From Thiomicrorhabdus sp. (GTDB taxonomy: Bacteria > Pseudomonadota > Gammaproteobacteria > Thiomicrospirales > Thiomicrospiraceae), in contig WFQP01000025.1 in the NCBI GenBank assembly GCA_015487015.1, positions 1 to 49,984 on the forward strand: a DNA stretch of 49,984 nt, given 5' to 3'. Of the stretch, positions 29,017-38,478 are shown in pieces. The notes below the pieces were generated by a model, which was given only the letters and a program-made list of their open reading frames with translations, was not told where the DNA came from and did not search any database. Both the position numbers and the translations under genes were made by a program. Position 1 is the stretch's first letter. Each line of letters begins with the position of its first letter.

Positions 29017-29292
29017 TTAACCATTAACGGCTTCTTTAAGAGCCTTACCCGCTGTAAACTTAGGAACTTTAGCCGCTGGAATTTGCATTTCTGCACCTGT
29101 TTGAGGGTTACGACCCGTACGCGCAGCACGATCCCCAACTTTAAACGTACCAAAACCAATAATGGCGACAGAATCCCCTTTACTCATTGCTCCAGTGATT
29201 GCAGAAACGGTCGCATCTAATGCTTTCGCTGCATCTGCTTTTGTTAAATCGGCACCTTCGGCTATTGCACTTACTAACTCAGACTTGTTCAT
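29017..29292 (-). CDS. hupB: HU family DNA-binding protein
   Basis: HU is a small nucleoid-associated protein that binds and bends DNA as a dimer. The 91-residue product opens with [14 protein letters not shown] and carries the [21 protein letters not shown] arm region (about 47-67), which inserts in the minor groove. GGAG 6 bases upstream fixes the start. It lies directly after lon, the usual lon-hupB order, but has its own near-consensus promoter at 29368-29397 and its own terminator. Confidence 0.96.
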   Translation of the reverse strand: MNKSELVSAIAEGADLTKADAAKALDATVSAITGAMSKGDSVAIIGFGTFKVGDRAARTGRNPQTGAEMQIPAAKVPKFTAGKALKEAVNG

Positions 29293-29367
29293 TATGTTCT
29301 CCGTAAAGTATTAATAATTCAATGTTTAACCATTCAATTCTATCGTGACCACGAATTGACTTTAGCA

Positions 29368-29397
29368 TTTATAGCAACCAACCCTAGACAGTGTCAA
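29368..29397 (-). promoter_or_regulatory. hupB: Sigma-70 promoter of hupB
   Basis: TTGACA (29397-29392) is separated by an 18-base spacer from TATAAA (29373-29368) on the minus strand, about 76 bases before the hupB start. Confidence 0.8.
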
Positions 29398-29413
29398 GAA
29401 AATAAAGAGATTT

Positions 29414-29439
29414 AAGGCAAATTAGTGGTGATTTGCCTT
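29414..29439 (-). terminator. lon: Hairpin overlapping the lon stop codon
   Basis: AAGGCAAAT and ATTTGCCTT are perfect 9-base arms around an 8-base loop. The left arm in the mRNA lies inside the last lon codons. The following sequence is T-rich but interrupted, so it may be a partial terminator or an RNA 3' stabiliser. Confidence 0.55.
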
Positions 29440-31839
29440 GTTTTCAGCCGTTTTCTTCGATTCCGACTCTTTAAAAACCACATCATCCAGTTTTTTATTT
29501 AAAGGCTCTGGTTGCTTTACGAGTGCTAATTTTAAAACATCATCAACCCACTGAACGGGACGAATATCCAGCTGTGCTTTTACCTCATCCGGTACATCCG
29601 CTAAATCTCGAACATTATCATGAGGAATTAAAACCATTTTAATTCCTCCGCGCAGTGCCGCCAATAACTTCTCTTTTAACCCACCGATAGGAAGTACTTC
29701 TCCTCTTAAAGTGATCTCTCCCGTCATCGCCACATCGGAGCGTACCGCAATATTGGTAAACACCGACGTAATGGCTGTGCAAATAGCGATTCCTGCACTT
29801 GGACCATCCTTTTTAATTGCCCCTTCAGGAAAATGTAGGTGCAAATCAAATTTTTCATAAAAGTCACTCTCTAGCCCCAATGCCTCAGAACGGCTGCGAA
29901 TGACACTCATAGACGTTTGAACAGATTCTTGCATGACGCTGCCCAGCTGCCCTGTACTAGAGAGCTTACCCTTACCTGGCATCGCTGTCGCCTCAATACG
30001 TAATAGGTCACCACCTACTCGCGTCCATGCTAAGCCAGAGACCTGACCAATGCGATTCTCTTTATCTGCCAAACCAATTCGATATCGCGCAACCCCTAAA
30101 TAGTCCTCCAGCTCATCAGGCGTTACTTTGATATGCCCTTTTACCTCATTAGTGACTAACTTTTTAACCGCTTTGCGACAAATTTTCGCCAGCTCTCTCG
30201 CCAATAAACGTACCCCCGCCTCTCGGGTATAACACTGAATAATCTCCTGAATCGCTTCCGTTGTAATCTCCAGCTCACCTTTTTTCAGCCCATGATCTTT
30301 TATGGCTCTAGGGAGCAAGTGCTGAAGTGAAATTTTTAATTTTTCTGGTTCGGTATAGCCTGAAAGTGTAATCACCTCCATTCGGTCGAGCAGAGCCTCA
30401 GGAATGTCCATTGAGTTAGAGGTAGCGACAAACATCACATCTGATAAGTCGTAATCCACTTCTAGGTAGTGGTCGTTAAAGGTTGCATTTTGCTCCGGAT
30501 CTAACACTTCCAACAGAGCAGAAGCGGGATCGCCACGCATATCACTCGACATTTTGTCAATTTCATCTAACAAAAACAGTGGGTTTTTAGTGCCTGCGGT
30601 TTGCATTTTTTGAATAATTTTACCGGGCAATGCACCAATATAGGTTTTACGATGACCTCGAATTTCAGCTTCATCCCGTACCCCTCCTAACGACATCCGT
30701 ACATACTTACGATTGGTTGCTTCTGCAATCGCACGTGCTAAAGAGGTTTTACCCACCCCAGGAGGTCCCACTAAACATAAAATAGAGCCTTTCATTTTGC
30801 GCACACGTTTTTGAACCGCAAGGTATTCGATAATACGCTCTTTTACCTTATCTAACCCATAATGCTTCGCATCTAAAATTAACTGACTTTTATTTAGATC
30901 CTTAGAGACACGGCTCATTTTTTTCCAAGGAATGTCCAATAACCAATCTAAATAATTACGCACCACCGTTGCTTCCGATGACTGTGCTGGCATCATTTTT
31001 AATTTTTTAAGCTCTGCCTCAGCCTTTTCAACCGCTTGCTTGCTTAATCCAGCCTCTTTAATTCGCAATGCAATTTGGTCAAATTCATTAACAGCAGCTT
31101 CATCACCACCCGCTAATTCACTGTGAATGGCTTTTATTTTTTCATTTAAATAATATTCGCGCTGCGTTTTATCCATCTGCTTTTTAACACGCGTCGTAAT
31201 ACGCTGCTCAGATTCCAGCAACTCCAACTCCGTCTCAACCATCGCTAACATGCGCTCTAATCGTTCGTTAATTGAAGTAATTTCCAGCAGAGTTTGTTTA
31301 TCACTCACGCTTAAACTTAAATTGGCTGAAATCAAGTCCACAATTCGGTCAGGGTTTTCCTCTTTTTGAATCGAGGACTTAACTTCAGATGGGATTTTTT
31401 TATTCAGCTGTGCAAAATCAGCAAAACGGGTACGAAGGCTGCGAATTAACGCTAAAACGCCTACGCTGTCCTCTTCAACGGAAAGAATTTCTTGAATATC
31501 ACCCAGTAAAACGGATTCTTCATTATTCAAACCAATCAGTTCAAAACGCTGAATGCCCTCAACCAATACCTTAACGGTACCGTCAGGTAATTTAAGCAGC
31601 TGTAAAATACTTGCAACCGTTCCAACGGTGTACAAATCTTCTAAAGACGGGGTGTTTAGCTCGGCACTTTGTTGCGTAATCAGAAATATTTTTTTATTCT
31701 TCTTCATCGCTTCATTTAAGGTTCGAATCGATTTTTCTCGCCCTACAAATAAAGGCATCACATTACCGGGAAAAACCACCACATCTCTTAAGGGAAGTAC
31801 CAGTACATTCATTTCCATGCTTACTTGATTAATATCCAT
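29422..31839 (-). CDS. lon: ATP-dependent protease Lon
   Basis: Lon is a homohexameric AAA+ protease that degrades misfolded and short-lived regulatory proteins. The 805-residue protein has the N-terminal substrate-binding domain ([12 protein letters not shown] near 15-26), coiled coil to about 300, Walker A GPPGVGKT near 356-363, Walker B FLLDEIDK, and the S16 protease domain with Ser681 in DGPSAG. The catalytic Lys partner is in [10 protein letters not shown] near 724. AAGGG 6 bases before ATG 31839 supports the start. It is downstream of clpX but separated by a terminator. A possible heat-shock promoter lies just upstream. Confidence 0.98.
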   Translation of the reverse strand: MDINQVSMEMNVLVLPLRDVVVFPGNVMPLFVGREKSIRTLNEAMKKNKKIFLITQQSAELNTPSLEDLYTVGTVASILQLLKLPDGTVKVLVEGIQRFELIGLNNEESVLLGDIQEILSVEEDSVGVLALIRSLRTRFADFAQLNKKIPSEVKSSIQKEENPDRIVDLISANLSLSVSDKQTLLEITSINERLERMLAMVETELELLESEQRITTRVKKQMDKTQREYYLNEKIKAIHSELAGGDEAAVNEFDQIALRIKEAGLSKQAVEKAEAELKKLKMMPAQSSEATVVRNYLDWLLDIPWKKMSRVSKDLNKSQLILDAKHYGLDKVKERIIEYLAVQKRVRKMKGSILCLVGPPGVGKTSLARAIAEATNRKYVRMSLGGVRDEAEIRGHRKTYIGALPGKIIQKMQTAGTKNPLFLLDEIDKMSSDMRGDPASALLEVLDPEQNATFNDHYLEVDYDLSDVMFVATSNSMDIPEALLDRMEVITLSGYTEPEKLKISLQHLLPRAIKDHGLKKGELEITTEAIQEIIQCYTREAGVRLLARELAKICRKAVKKLVTNEVKGHIKVTPDELEDYLGVARYRIGLADKENRIGQVSGLAWTRVGGDLLRIEATAMPGKGKLSSTGQLGSVMQESVQTSMSVIRSRSEALGLESDFYEKFDLHLHFPEGAIKKDGPSAGIAICTAITSVFTNIAVRSDVAMTGEITLRGEVLPIGGLKEKLLAALRGGIKMVLIPHDNVRDLADVPDEVKAQLDIRPVQWVDDVLKLALVKQPEPLNKKLDDVVFKESESKKTAENKANHH

Positions 31840-31914
31840 TTACACCCTTTTAACACTCTTAAACCCAGAACCACACATAGAAACACAGCTTGTACTCTAA
31901 TTCACATTTCTATT

Positions 31915-31938
31915 ATGTGGTTCTAGGTTAAACTCAAA
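31915..31938 (-). promoter_or_regulatory. lon: Candidate heat-shock (sigma-32) promoter of lon
   Basis: On the minus strand TTTGAGT (31938-31932) is followed after 11 bases by CCACAT (31920-31915), resembling the sigma-32 boxes CTTGAAA and CCCCAT. Position between the clpX terminator and lon is right, but the match is imperfect. Confidence 0.35.
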
Positions 31939-31960
31939 AAATTAAGCAATGGTTAAAGAA

Positions 31961-31987
31961 AAACCCAGACTGGCTGGGTTTTTTTTC
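31961..31987 (-). terminator. clpX: Terminator of clpX
   Basis: AAACCCAG and CTGGGTTT are perfect arms around a 5-base loop, with T-runs on both strands, 25 bases beyond the clpX stop. It separates the tig-clpP-clpX genes from lon. Confidence 0.85.
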
Positions 31988-32011
31988 ATTACATCTTAAA
32001 ATGGTTATCCA

Positions 32012-33268
32012 TTAAGCCTCTTTAGACTTGCTCTCTTGATACACCAACAACGGTGGTTTTTTACCTTGAACCACAGCTTTATTAATAACGACCTTTTCAA
32101 CTTCTTTCAAGCTAGGTAAATCATACATCGTATCTAATAATAACTGTTCTAAAATAGAACGCAAACCTCGAGCACCGGTTTTACGCTGAATGGCAAGCTT
32201 GGCTATTTCAGATAAAGCATCCTTTCTAAATTGCAGTTCTGCACCTTCCAGCTCAAACATTCTTTGAAACTGCTTTACAAGCGCATTCTTAGGTTCGGTT
32301 AAAATTCGAACCAGTGCACTTTCGTCCAGCTCTTCAAGCGAAGCAATCATCGGTAAACGTCCAACAAACTCAGGAATTAAGCCAAATTTAATTAAATCTT
32401 CAGGCTCAATTTTTTGAAACTTTTCAGAGATAGACAGTTTATTATCTTCACCCTTCACTTCAGCCGAAAAACCGATACCGACATTCGTCTCAATTCGTTG
32501 ATCAATGATTTTGTCTAAGCCTTCAAATGCCCCACCAACCACAAACAGAATCTTAGAGGTATCTACCTGAATCATCTCTTGATTTGGATGCTTACGTCCA
32601 CCTTGCGGAGGAACAGAAGCAACAGTACCCTCAATCAACTTCAATAACGACTGCTGAACCCCTTCACCCGAAACATCACGCGTAATGGATGGGTTTTCAG
32701 ACTTTCGTGTAATTTTATCAATTTCATCAATATAGATAATGCCGCGCTCAGCTTTTTCAGGGTCATTATCAGAGCGTTGTAACAACTTAAGTACAATACT
32801 CTCAACATCTTCCCCAACATAACCCGCTTCGGTTAAAGTGGTTGCATCAGCAATAGCAAACGGAACATCCAATAAACGAGCCAATGTCTGAGCCAATAAT
32901 GTTTTACCAGAACCAGTAGGTCCTATTAATAAAATATTACTTTTAGTCAGTTCAACATCATCTTTAATATGTGCCTGTTGCAGACGTTTATAGTGATTAT
33001 AAACAGCCACGGACAATACTTTTTTAGAACGTTTTTGACCAATGACATAATCATCTAAAATCGCGCTGATTTCATGAGGCGTAGGTAAATCCGTCAGTTC
33101 AAATGGAGAGCTTCCCCCCTCTTCACCAAACTCTTCTTTTAGAATGTCGTTACACAACTCAACACATTCATCACAAATATACACAGATGGACCTGCAATT
33201 AGCTTTCTTACTTCATCTTGGTTTTTGCCACAAAATGTACAATCTAAAGACTCTTCACTCACTGCCAC
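32012..33268 (-). CDS. clpX: ATP-dependent Clp protease ATP-binding subunit ClpX
   Basis: ClpX is the AAA+ unfoldase that feeds substrates to ClpP. The N-terminal zinc-binding domain has C10, C13, C32 and C35. Walker A GPTGSGKT is at 116-123, Walker B is IIYIDEIDK, and the IGF-type loop used for docking ClpP is near IGFSAEV. The length of 418 is standard. The frame starts at GTG 33268, but AAAGG lies directly against it; GTG 33262 has proper spacing (8 bases) and may be the true start. It is 5 bases after clpP and probably cotranscribed with it. Confidence 0.97.
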   Translation of the reverse strand: MAVSEESLDCTFCGKNQDEVRKLIAGPSVYICDECVELCNDILKEEFGEEGGSSPFELTDLPTPHEISAILDDYVIGQKRSKKVLSVAVYNHYKRLQQAHIKDDVELTKSNILLIGPTGSGKTLLAQTLARLLDVPFAIADATTLTEAGYVGEDVESIVLKLLQRSDNDPEKAERGIIYIDEIDKITRKSENPSITRDVSGEGVQQSLLKLIEGTVASVPPQGGRKHPNQEMIQVDTSKILFVVGGAFEGLDKIIDQRIETNVGIGFSAEVKGEDNKLSISEKFQKIEPEDLIKFGLIPEFVGRLPMIASLEELDESALVRILTEPKNALVKQFQRMFELEGAELQFRKDALSEIAKLAIQRKTGARGLRSILEQLLLDTMYDLPSLKEVEKVVINKAVVQGKKPPLLVYQESKSKEA

Positions 33269-33273
33269 ACCCT

Positions 33274-33873
33274 TTATCTATTTTTTAAAACCGTATCAAT
33301 TAAACCATAATCACACGCGTCTTGCGCACTCATAAAGTTATCACGATCCGTATCTTTTTCAACGGTTTTTAATGTTTGCCCTGTATGCTCAGCCAACGCT
33401 TTATTTAAGCGTCCTTTGATTTGCATAATTTCTTGAGCGTGAATTTGAATATCACTTGCTTGCCCCTGAAAACCACCCAAAGGTTGGTGAATCATGACAC
33501 GAGAATTTGGCAACGCAAAGCGTTTACCTTTTTCACCCGCGGACAACAAAAAAGCCCCCATACTGGCCGCTTGACCAATACACATAGTACTCACATTGGG
33601 CTTAATAAAACGCATGGTGTCATAAATAGCCATTCCAGCCGTCACACTTCCACCAGGGGAGTTGATGTACAAGTGAATATCTTTATCAGGATTTTCAGAC
33701 TCTAAAAACAGCATTTGAGCCACAATTAAGTTTGCCATATGGTCTTCCACTTGGCCCACTAAAAAAATCACTCGCTCTTTTAATAATCTTGAGTAAATAT
33801 CATAAGAACGTTCGCCACGGCTAGTCTGTTCAACCACCATTGGAACCAACGTATTGTGAATCATATTATCCAT
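33274..33873 (-). CDS. clpP: ATP-dependent Clp protease proteolytic subunit ClpP
   Basis: ClpP is the tetradecameric serine protease chamber used with ClpX (or ClpA). The triad is visible at Ser104 (GQAASMGAF), His129 (RVMIHQP) and Asp178 (TDRDNF). The N-terminal 12 residues before [13 protein letters not shown] are likely a propeptide or axial loop. The length of 199 is usual. It is followed by clpX after 5 bases and lies downstream of tig, the classic trigger factor-ClpPX order. Met4 is an alternative start. Confidence 0.97.
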   Translation of the reverse strand: MDNMIHNTLVPMVVEQTSRGERSYDIYSRLLKERVIFLVGQVEDHMANLIVAQMLFLESENPDKDIHLYINSPGGSVTAGMAIYDTMRFIKPNVSTMCIGQAASMGAFLLSAGEKGKRFALPNSRVMIHQPLGGFQGQASDIQIHAQEIMQIKGRLNKALAEHTGQTLKTVEKDTDRDNFMSAQDACDYGLIDTVLKNR

Positions 33874-33953
33874 ACTTTATCTTTCATCCTAATTTGATAT
33901 TTATTCAGTTTTTTTATTCAGAAGGTTTTGCATAATTTAAACAGATTATGACG

Positions 33954-34001
33954 CAAAAAAACTTAACCCCAACAAATAAAAAAATTCGTTAAGATTAAGT
34001 T
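33954..34001 (-). terminator. tig: Possible terminator of tig
   Basis: On the minus strand AACTTAATC can pair with GGTTAAGTT (33968-33960) over a large loop, followed by seven T. The stem is imperfect, so some read-through into clpP is likely. Confidence 0.4.
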
Positions 34002-34026
34002 TTAAAAAACGTAAATCAGAGTGCCG

Positions 34027-35337
34027 TTATGCCGCAGGACCAACGACTTCATCAAAGGCTTTAGTCACCTCTGAAACAGTGGCTTCCGATAAAATTTTAG
34101 CCGCTACTTTTTCTTCTACTAAAATAGCACGAATCTCATTTTTAGCTTCTGCATTTTCAGAATACCAAGCAACCACTTCCGCAGGATCATCATAAGAAGC
34201 CGCTTGATTTGCGATATAAGCATTCACGTCCTCTTCTGTCGCTTCTAGATTATTCTCTTTAATGATATCACCTAAAACCAATCCTAATGTCACGCGCTTT
34301 TTAGCTTCTTCTTCAAACTGACCCGCTTCCATTTTAATATCTTTTGGATCCATTCCTTGCTGTTGCAAGTTTTGTGCCGCACGATTCATCAAGTTTTTAA
34401 TTTCTTGATCAACCAATGACTTAGGCATTTCAACATCAACCGCATCACCTAATGCATCCAAAACAACTGAACGGTTTTTACTCTCTACCGCACGCTCCAA
34501 CTCTTTTATCATGTTGGCTTTAATCTCTTCAACTAAAGAGGCTTCGGTGCCATCTTCCACACCGAATGACTTCACAAACTCTTCATCAATTTCTGGTAAC
34601 TCTTTAGTCATAACCGAGTGTACCGTAATATCAAAGGTAACCGTTTTACCTTTTAAATGCTCTGCACGGTAGTCTTCTGGAAAAGAGACTTCAATCGCTT
34701 TCTCTTCCCCTTTTTTCATTCCAACAATTTGATCTTCAAAACCAGGAATCATTCGACCACTGCCTAGCTCTAAAGGAACGTTCTCACCCGCTCCCCCTTC
34801 AAAGGCTTCGCCGTCGATCTTACCAACGAAGTCGATCATCACTTGCTCACCTAGTTTTGCTTTTTTATTACCATTCGCAGGTTTCCAAGCCGAACGTTGC
34901 TCACGTAAACGCGTAATCATTTTTTCAACGTCTTTATCAGTTACTTCAGCGTTAATTTTTTCAACTTCAATTTTGCTAAACTCAGGCAGTGTAAGCTCAG
35001 GGTACACTTCAAAACGCGCTAGAAAAGTAATTTCACCGTCCGCATCTTTTAAGTCATCAAAGGCTGGAAAGCCTGCAACTTTTAAGCCTTCTTGATCTAC
35101 GGCATCATAAAATGCTTTTTGTAATGCATCGCCCATGACTTCTTGTCTTACTTGCCCACCGTGGCGTTTTTTAACAACACTAAGGGGTACTTTTCCTGGA
35201 CGAAAACCATCCATTTTAACCGAGCGACGAACTTCATTTAAACGCTTTTCAATATTGGCATTTAAGTCACCTGATGGAAACGTGACAGTCATTTTGTGCT
35301 CAAGGCCTTGTTCTGGTTTTTCTACAGTTACTTGCAT
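34027..35337 (-). CDS. tig: Trigger factor
   Basis: Trigger factor is the ribosome-bound chaperone and peptidyl-prolyl isomerase that meets nascent chains at the exit tunnel. The 436-residue protein has the ribosome-docking signature GFRPGKVP (about 45-52) in the N-terminal domain, an FKBP-type isomerase domain around 160-245 (GEQVMIDFVGKIDG), and the helical C-terminal chaperone domain. Length matches E. coli Tig (432). It is the first gene of the tig-clpP-clpX cluster. The ribosome-binding site is weak (GAG). Confidence 0.97.
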   Translation of the reverse strand: MQVTVEKPEQGLEHKMTVTFPSGDLNANIEKRLNEVRRSVKMDGFRPGKVPLSVVKKRHGGQVRQEVMGDALQKAFYDAVDQEGLKVAGFPAFDDLKDADGEITFLARFEVYPELTLPEFSKIEVEKINAEVTDKDVEKMITRLREQRSAWKPANGNKKAKLGEQVMIDFVGKIDGEAFEGGAGENVPLELGSGRMIPGFEDQIVGMKKGEEKAIEVSFPEDYRAEHLKGKTVTFDITVHSVMTKELPEIDEEFVKSFGVEDGTEASLVEEIKANMIKELERAVESKNRSVVLDALGDAVDVEMPKSLVDQEIKNLMNRAAQNLQQQGMDPKDIKMEAGQFEEEAKKRVTLGLVLGDIIKENNLEATEEDVNAYIANQAASYDDPAEVVAWYSENAEAKNEIRAILVEEKVAAKILSEATVSEVTKAFDEVVGPAA

Positions 35338-35416
35338 TTTAAAATCTCAAAGTTCATTTTTAAAAGAATTACGGGAGTTTAGTCAAAAAACGAATTAACT
35401 AAAAATTAGGATCAAA

Positions 35417-35422
35417 ATTATA
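35417..35422 (-). promoter_or_regulatory. tig: -10 box upstream of tig
   Basis: A perfect TATAAT on the minus strand lies 80 bases before the tig start. No clear -35 box precedes it. Confidence 0.4.
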
Positions 35423-35527
35423 CTGACTTCATGCTGAAAATAAAAGAAAAACAATTCGTAACTACTAAAATAGTGAATAAAAACAGTGTTAAAATCTATG
35501 CAACCCTCGACCTTTAGAGCACATCTA

Positions 35528-35575
35528 ATAATTATGAATGTATCTCAAGACCTGCATTCACTCATTATTTAAAGG
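35528..35575. promoter_or_regulatory. Dyad upstream of the DUF2892 gene
   Basis: TGAATG and CATTCA are separated by about 13 bases and flanked by AATAAT and ATTATT, forming a loose dyad about 40-80 bases before the start codon. It could be an operator; there is no other support. Confidence 0.25.
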
Positions 35576-35609
35576 TACTCTTTAAACAATTCAAAAGGAA
35601 TTAAAAACA

Positions 35610-35813
35610 ATGCCCATTGAAAAAGTTATCTTACTCGCATCCGGCACAATGGTACTGCTTGGCTCAATCTTAACCATCTACCACTCACCAGCATGGGTAT
35701 ATTTAACGGCATTTGTAGGCGCAAACCTATTTTTTGCAGGCTTAACAGGCTTTTGTCCCATGGTTAAACTACTCAGAAAACTGGGTTTTAAGCACGGCCA
35801 AGCGTTTAAATAG
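35610..35813 (+). CDS. DUF2892 family small membrane protein
   Basis: The 67-residue protein has two hydrophobic helices (about 5-22 and 28-47) followed by TGFCPMVKLLRKLGF. The helix pair and the late FCP motif match DUF2892, the membrane module also found at the C-terminus of YgaP-type rhodaneses. The conserved cysteine (about 51) may matter in sulfur chemistry; that is speculation, though a free-standing rhodanese occurs 12.6 kb away. AAAAGGA upstream supports the start. It is a single gene ending in a G/C-tract hairpin. Confidence 0.8.
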   Translation: MPIEKVILLASGTMVLLGSILTIYHSPAWVYLTAFVGANLFFAGLTGFCPMVKLLRKLGFKHGQAFK

Positions 35814-35820
35814 TTTTTCT

Positions 35821-35876
35821 CCCCCCCCTCTAACCTTGCAACCTTTGCATAAAAAAATAGGGGGGGGGTATTTTTT
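35821..35876 (+). terminator. Terminator built from opposed C8 and G9 tracts
   Basis: CCCCCCCCT (35821-35829) can pair with AGGGGGGGG (35859-35867) around a 29-base loop, followed by TATTTTTT. It closes the DUF2892 transcript, and the end touches the stop of the convergent ABC-F gene. The register of pairing can slide. Confidence 0.55.
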
Positions 35877-37794
35877 AAACCAACTCCTTCTCAAGCACGG
35901 CCTGTTCGGCTTCTAAATCCTCTTGCAAGGATAACCACTCCATTTCACAGCTTTCAAGTGCTTGCTCGCAGGCGGCTTGCTCTGTTAAACAAAGAGCTAG
36001 TTTCTCTTTATTACTCGCCTCATATAGCGCATTGTCTTCCATCATAAGATGGTAGCCTGCTTGCTGCTCTTGCAACGACTCCAGAGTCTTCTCTACCTTT
36101 TTAAGCGCTTTTTTAATAGGTTTTAAACGAACTTCGACCTGTTTTCGAACCTGGGCACTGGCCTGTCTTGTTTGCTTTCTTGTTTGTCCCTGCTTTTGAG
36201 GTTTGGCAGCATTGGCTTGCTCTTTTAAAGTCTTGAGTCGCATTTGCAAATACGCATCCAAATCCCCCATAAAGTGCGAGACTTCACCTTGATGCACCCA
36301 CCAGTATTGGTCGGCAATACTCGCTAAAAGATGCTTGTCGTGCGTCACAACAATTAGTGCTCCGTCAAAGTCTTGCAACGCCATATCCAACGCATCGCGT
36401 GTATCCATGTCTAAATGGTTGGTAGGTTCATCTAAGATAATTAAATTAGGTTTTTGATACACAATTATGGCGAGCGCTAAACGGGCTTTCTCTCCCCCCG
36501 AGAAGTGCTCAATGGAATCCAAACACTGCTCATTTGAAAAGCCAAAGCTACCTAAAAAATTACGAGCTTCTTGATCGCTGGGCGGCTCAGGTAACATTAA
36601 CAAGTGTTGCAGGGGGCTTTTTTCATAAATCAGCGATTCAAGCTGATGCTGTGCAAAATAGCCAAATTTTACCCCCCTACTGATTTTAACCTTACCGTTT
36701 TCAGGCATTAAGTCACCCACCAACAGTTTAATTAAGGTCGATTTACCGGAACCATTCACCCCAACCAAACCAATACGGTCTCCGGCACGTAAAACAAGAT
36801 CAACTCCTTTTAGAATACTAAAGTGGTCATATGAAAAATCCACTTGCTCCAAACTTAACATCGGATCGGGTTGGTGTTGGGGGGGGGAAAATTTAAAGGT
36901 AAAAGGATTACTGGCCTGTACAGCTGCGACCTCTTCCATACGCTCCAATGCTTTAACTCGGCTTTGGGCTTGCTTGGCTTTACTGGCTTTGGCTTTAAAA
37001 CGTTCAATAAAACTTTTAAGGTGTTGCATCTGCTGCTTTTGTTTGTCGTGCAACGCTTGTTGTTGCATTAACTGTTCATTGCGCTGACGCTCAAATGAAG
37101 CAAAGTTACCCGAATAAAAAGCAATCTTTTGACTGTGAATATGGGCAATGCCCTGCACGACTTGATCTAAAAAATCTCGGTCATGTGAGATAATTAAAAT
37201 GGCACCACTGTAGGACTTTAACCACTGAATAAGCCACGCCACCGCTTCAATATCTAGATGGTTGGTGGGTTCATCTAATAACAATAGATCTGAACGTTGC
37301 ATTAATGCTCGAGCCAACTTTAATCGAACCTGCCAACCCCCTGAAAATTCAGATATTTTTTTCTCAAAATCCTCGACTGTAAACCCTAGGCCATACAGTA
37401 GTTGACGCGCATTATTCGGCACTGAAAAACCATCAATTTTATCCAATACATCGTACGCTTTGACCAGTTCATCATGGTTTTGAGTTTGCTCAGACTCGGC
37501 AATCATCTTTTGTGCATTGGCGTATTTCGTATCACCAAAACAGACATAATCCAATGCATTTAAGTCAAGCTGTTTAACCTCTTGCTCAACACTGCCAATT
37601 AACCAATTTGCGGGAATGGCCACTTGACCTTCATCCACGGTATGTTCACCTAATATGGCTTTAAACAGCGTGGTTTTTCCCGTACCATTTTGACCAATTA
37701 AGCCTACTTTTTGTCCAGGGTGAACATTTAGATTCGCCCCCTGAAATAGCAGTTTAACACCAGCACGAATGGATAAATTTTGCAGTGACAGCAC
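35875..37794 (-). CDS. ABC-F family ATPase (YheS/Uup type)
   Basis: This 639-residue soluble protein has two ABC ATPase modules and no membrane domain, so it belongs to the ABC-F group that acts on ribosomes. Walker A motifs are GQNGTGKTT and GVNGSGKST; the signatures are SEFSGGW and EHFSGGE. The linker between them is a long charged helix pair (about 235-285) typical of the P-site tRNA-interaction motif. A C-terminal coiled coil follows (about 525-639). Length is closest to E. coli YheS (637). It starts with GTG immediately after the lolD stop. A C9 run on the coding strand encodes Ser-Pro-Pro near residue 303. Confidence 0.9.
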   Translation of the reverse strand: MLSLQNLSIRAGVKLLFQGANLNVHPGQKVGLIGQNGTGKTTLFKAILGEHTVDEGQVAIPANWLIGSVEQEVKQLDLNALDYVCFGDTKYANAQKMIAESEQTQNHDELVKAYDVLDKIDGFSVPNNARQLLYGLGFTVEDFEKKISEFSGGWQVRLKLARALMQRSDLLLLDEPTNHLDIEAVAWLIQWLKSYSGAILIISHDRDFLDQVVQGIAHIHSQKIAFYSGNFASFERQRNEQLMQQQALHDKQKQQMQHLKSFIERFKAKASKAKQAQSRVKALERMEEVAAVQASNPFTFKFSPPQHQPDPMLSLEQVDFSYDHFSILKGVDLVLRAGDRIGLVGVNGSGKSTLIKLLVGDLMPENGKVKISRGVKFGYFAQHQLESLIYEKSPLQHLLMLPEPPSDQEARNFLGSFGFSNEQCLDSIEHFSGGEKARLALAIIVYQKPNLIILDEPTNHLDMDTRDALDMALQDFDGALIVVTHDKHLLASIADQYWWVHQGEVSHFMGDLDAYLQMRLKTLKEQANAAKPQKQGQTRKQTRQASAQVRKQVEVRLKPIKKALKKVEKTLESLQEQQAGYHLMMEDNALYEASNKEKLALCLTEQAACEQALESCEMEWLSLQEDLEAEQAVLEKELV

Positions 37795-38478
37795 TTACAA
37801 CACCTCTTTAAGTTGACCGCTGGATAAGCGTAATTGACGATCCATTTTTCCCGCTAAAGCTAAATCATGCGTGACAATGACCAGTGCAGTATTAAACTCT
37901 TGGTTTAGCTCAAGCAGCAGTTGAAACACTTGATCTGCTGAGGCATCGTCTAAATTCCCCGTAGGTTCATCGGCTAAAATACATTTAGGTTTGGTAATGA
38001 GTGCACGCGCAATCGCTACTCGCTGGCGTTCGCCACCCGACAACTCACTAGGCTTGTGCACCATTCGATCAGCCAACCCCACACGCTCAAGCAACTGCTC
38101 TGCTTTGATTTGTGCTTCTTTGGCTGGGGTTCTTCTTACTCTAAGTGGCAGCATGACATTTTCTAGCGCCGTCAACTCAGGTAATAAGTGATGAAACTGA
38201 TACACAAAACCCATGTATTGATTACGTAGCCGACCACGAAGTGTGCCTTTTTCTTTTGAAAAAGAGTGGCCATTTAACAAAACCTGTCCACTATCTGGTT
38301 GATCTAAACCCGCTAAGATATGCAATAAGGTACTCTTTCCCGAACCCGACGCACCCACAATGGCCACTTTTTCTCCTGGTTGTATCGCTAAATTTACATC
38401 GGTAAAGACGGTGGTTTGTACCGCAGCCTCTTGAAACGATTTAGACAGCCCTTTGGCCTCTAGTACAAACTCACTCAT
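37795..38478 (-). CDS. lolD: Lipoprotein-releasing system ATP-binding protein LolD
   Basis: LolD powers extraction of outer-membrane lipoproteins from the inner membrane to LolA. In the 227-residue ATPase, Walker A is GASGSGKST (about 38-46), the signature is LSGGERQRVAIARAL, and Walker B is ILADEPTGNLD, all of the MacB/LolD subgroup. YQFHHLLPELTALENV in the Q-loop region is characteristic of LolD. It overlaps the upstream permease gene by 8 bases and is followed directly by the ABC-F gene, so three genes are likely coupled. Confidence 0.95.
   Translation of the reverse strand: MSEFVLEAKGLSKSFQEAAVQTTVFTDVNLAIQPGEKVAIVGASGSGKSTLLHILAGLDQPDSGQVLLNGHSFSKEKGTLRGRLRNQYMGFVYQFHHLLPELTALENVMLPLRVRRTPAKEAQIKAEQLLERVGLADRMVHKPSELSGGERQRVAIARALITKPKCILADEPTGNLDDASADQVFQLLLELNQEFNTALVIVTHDLALAGKMDRQLRLSSGQLKEVL

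Noticed and set aside
28936-29220. 94-residue plus-strand frame over hupB
   Set aside because: Antisense to hupB, begins inside the hupB terminator, and has no family features.
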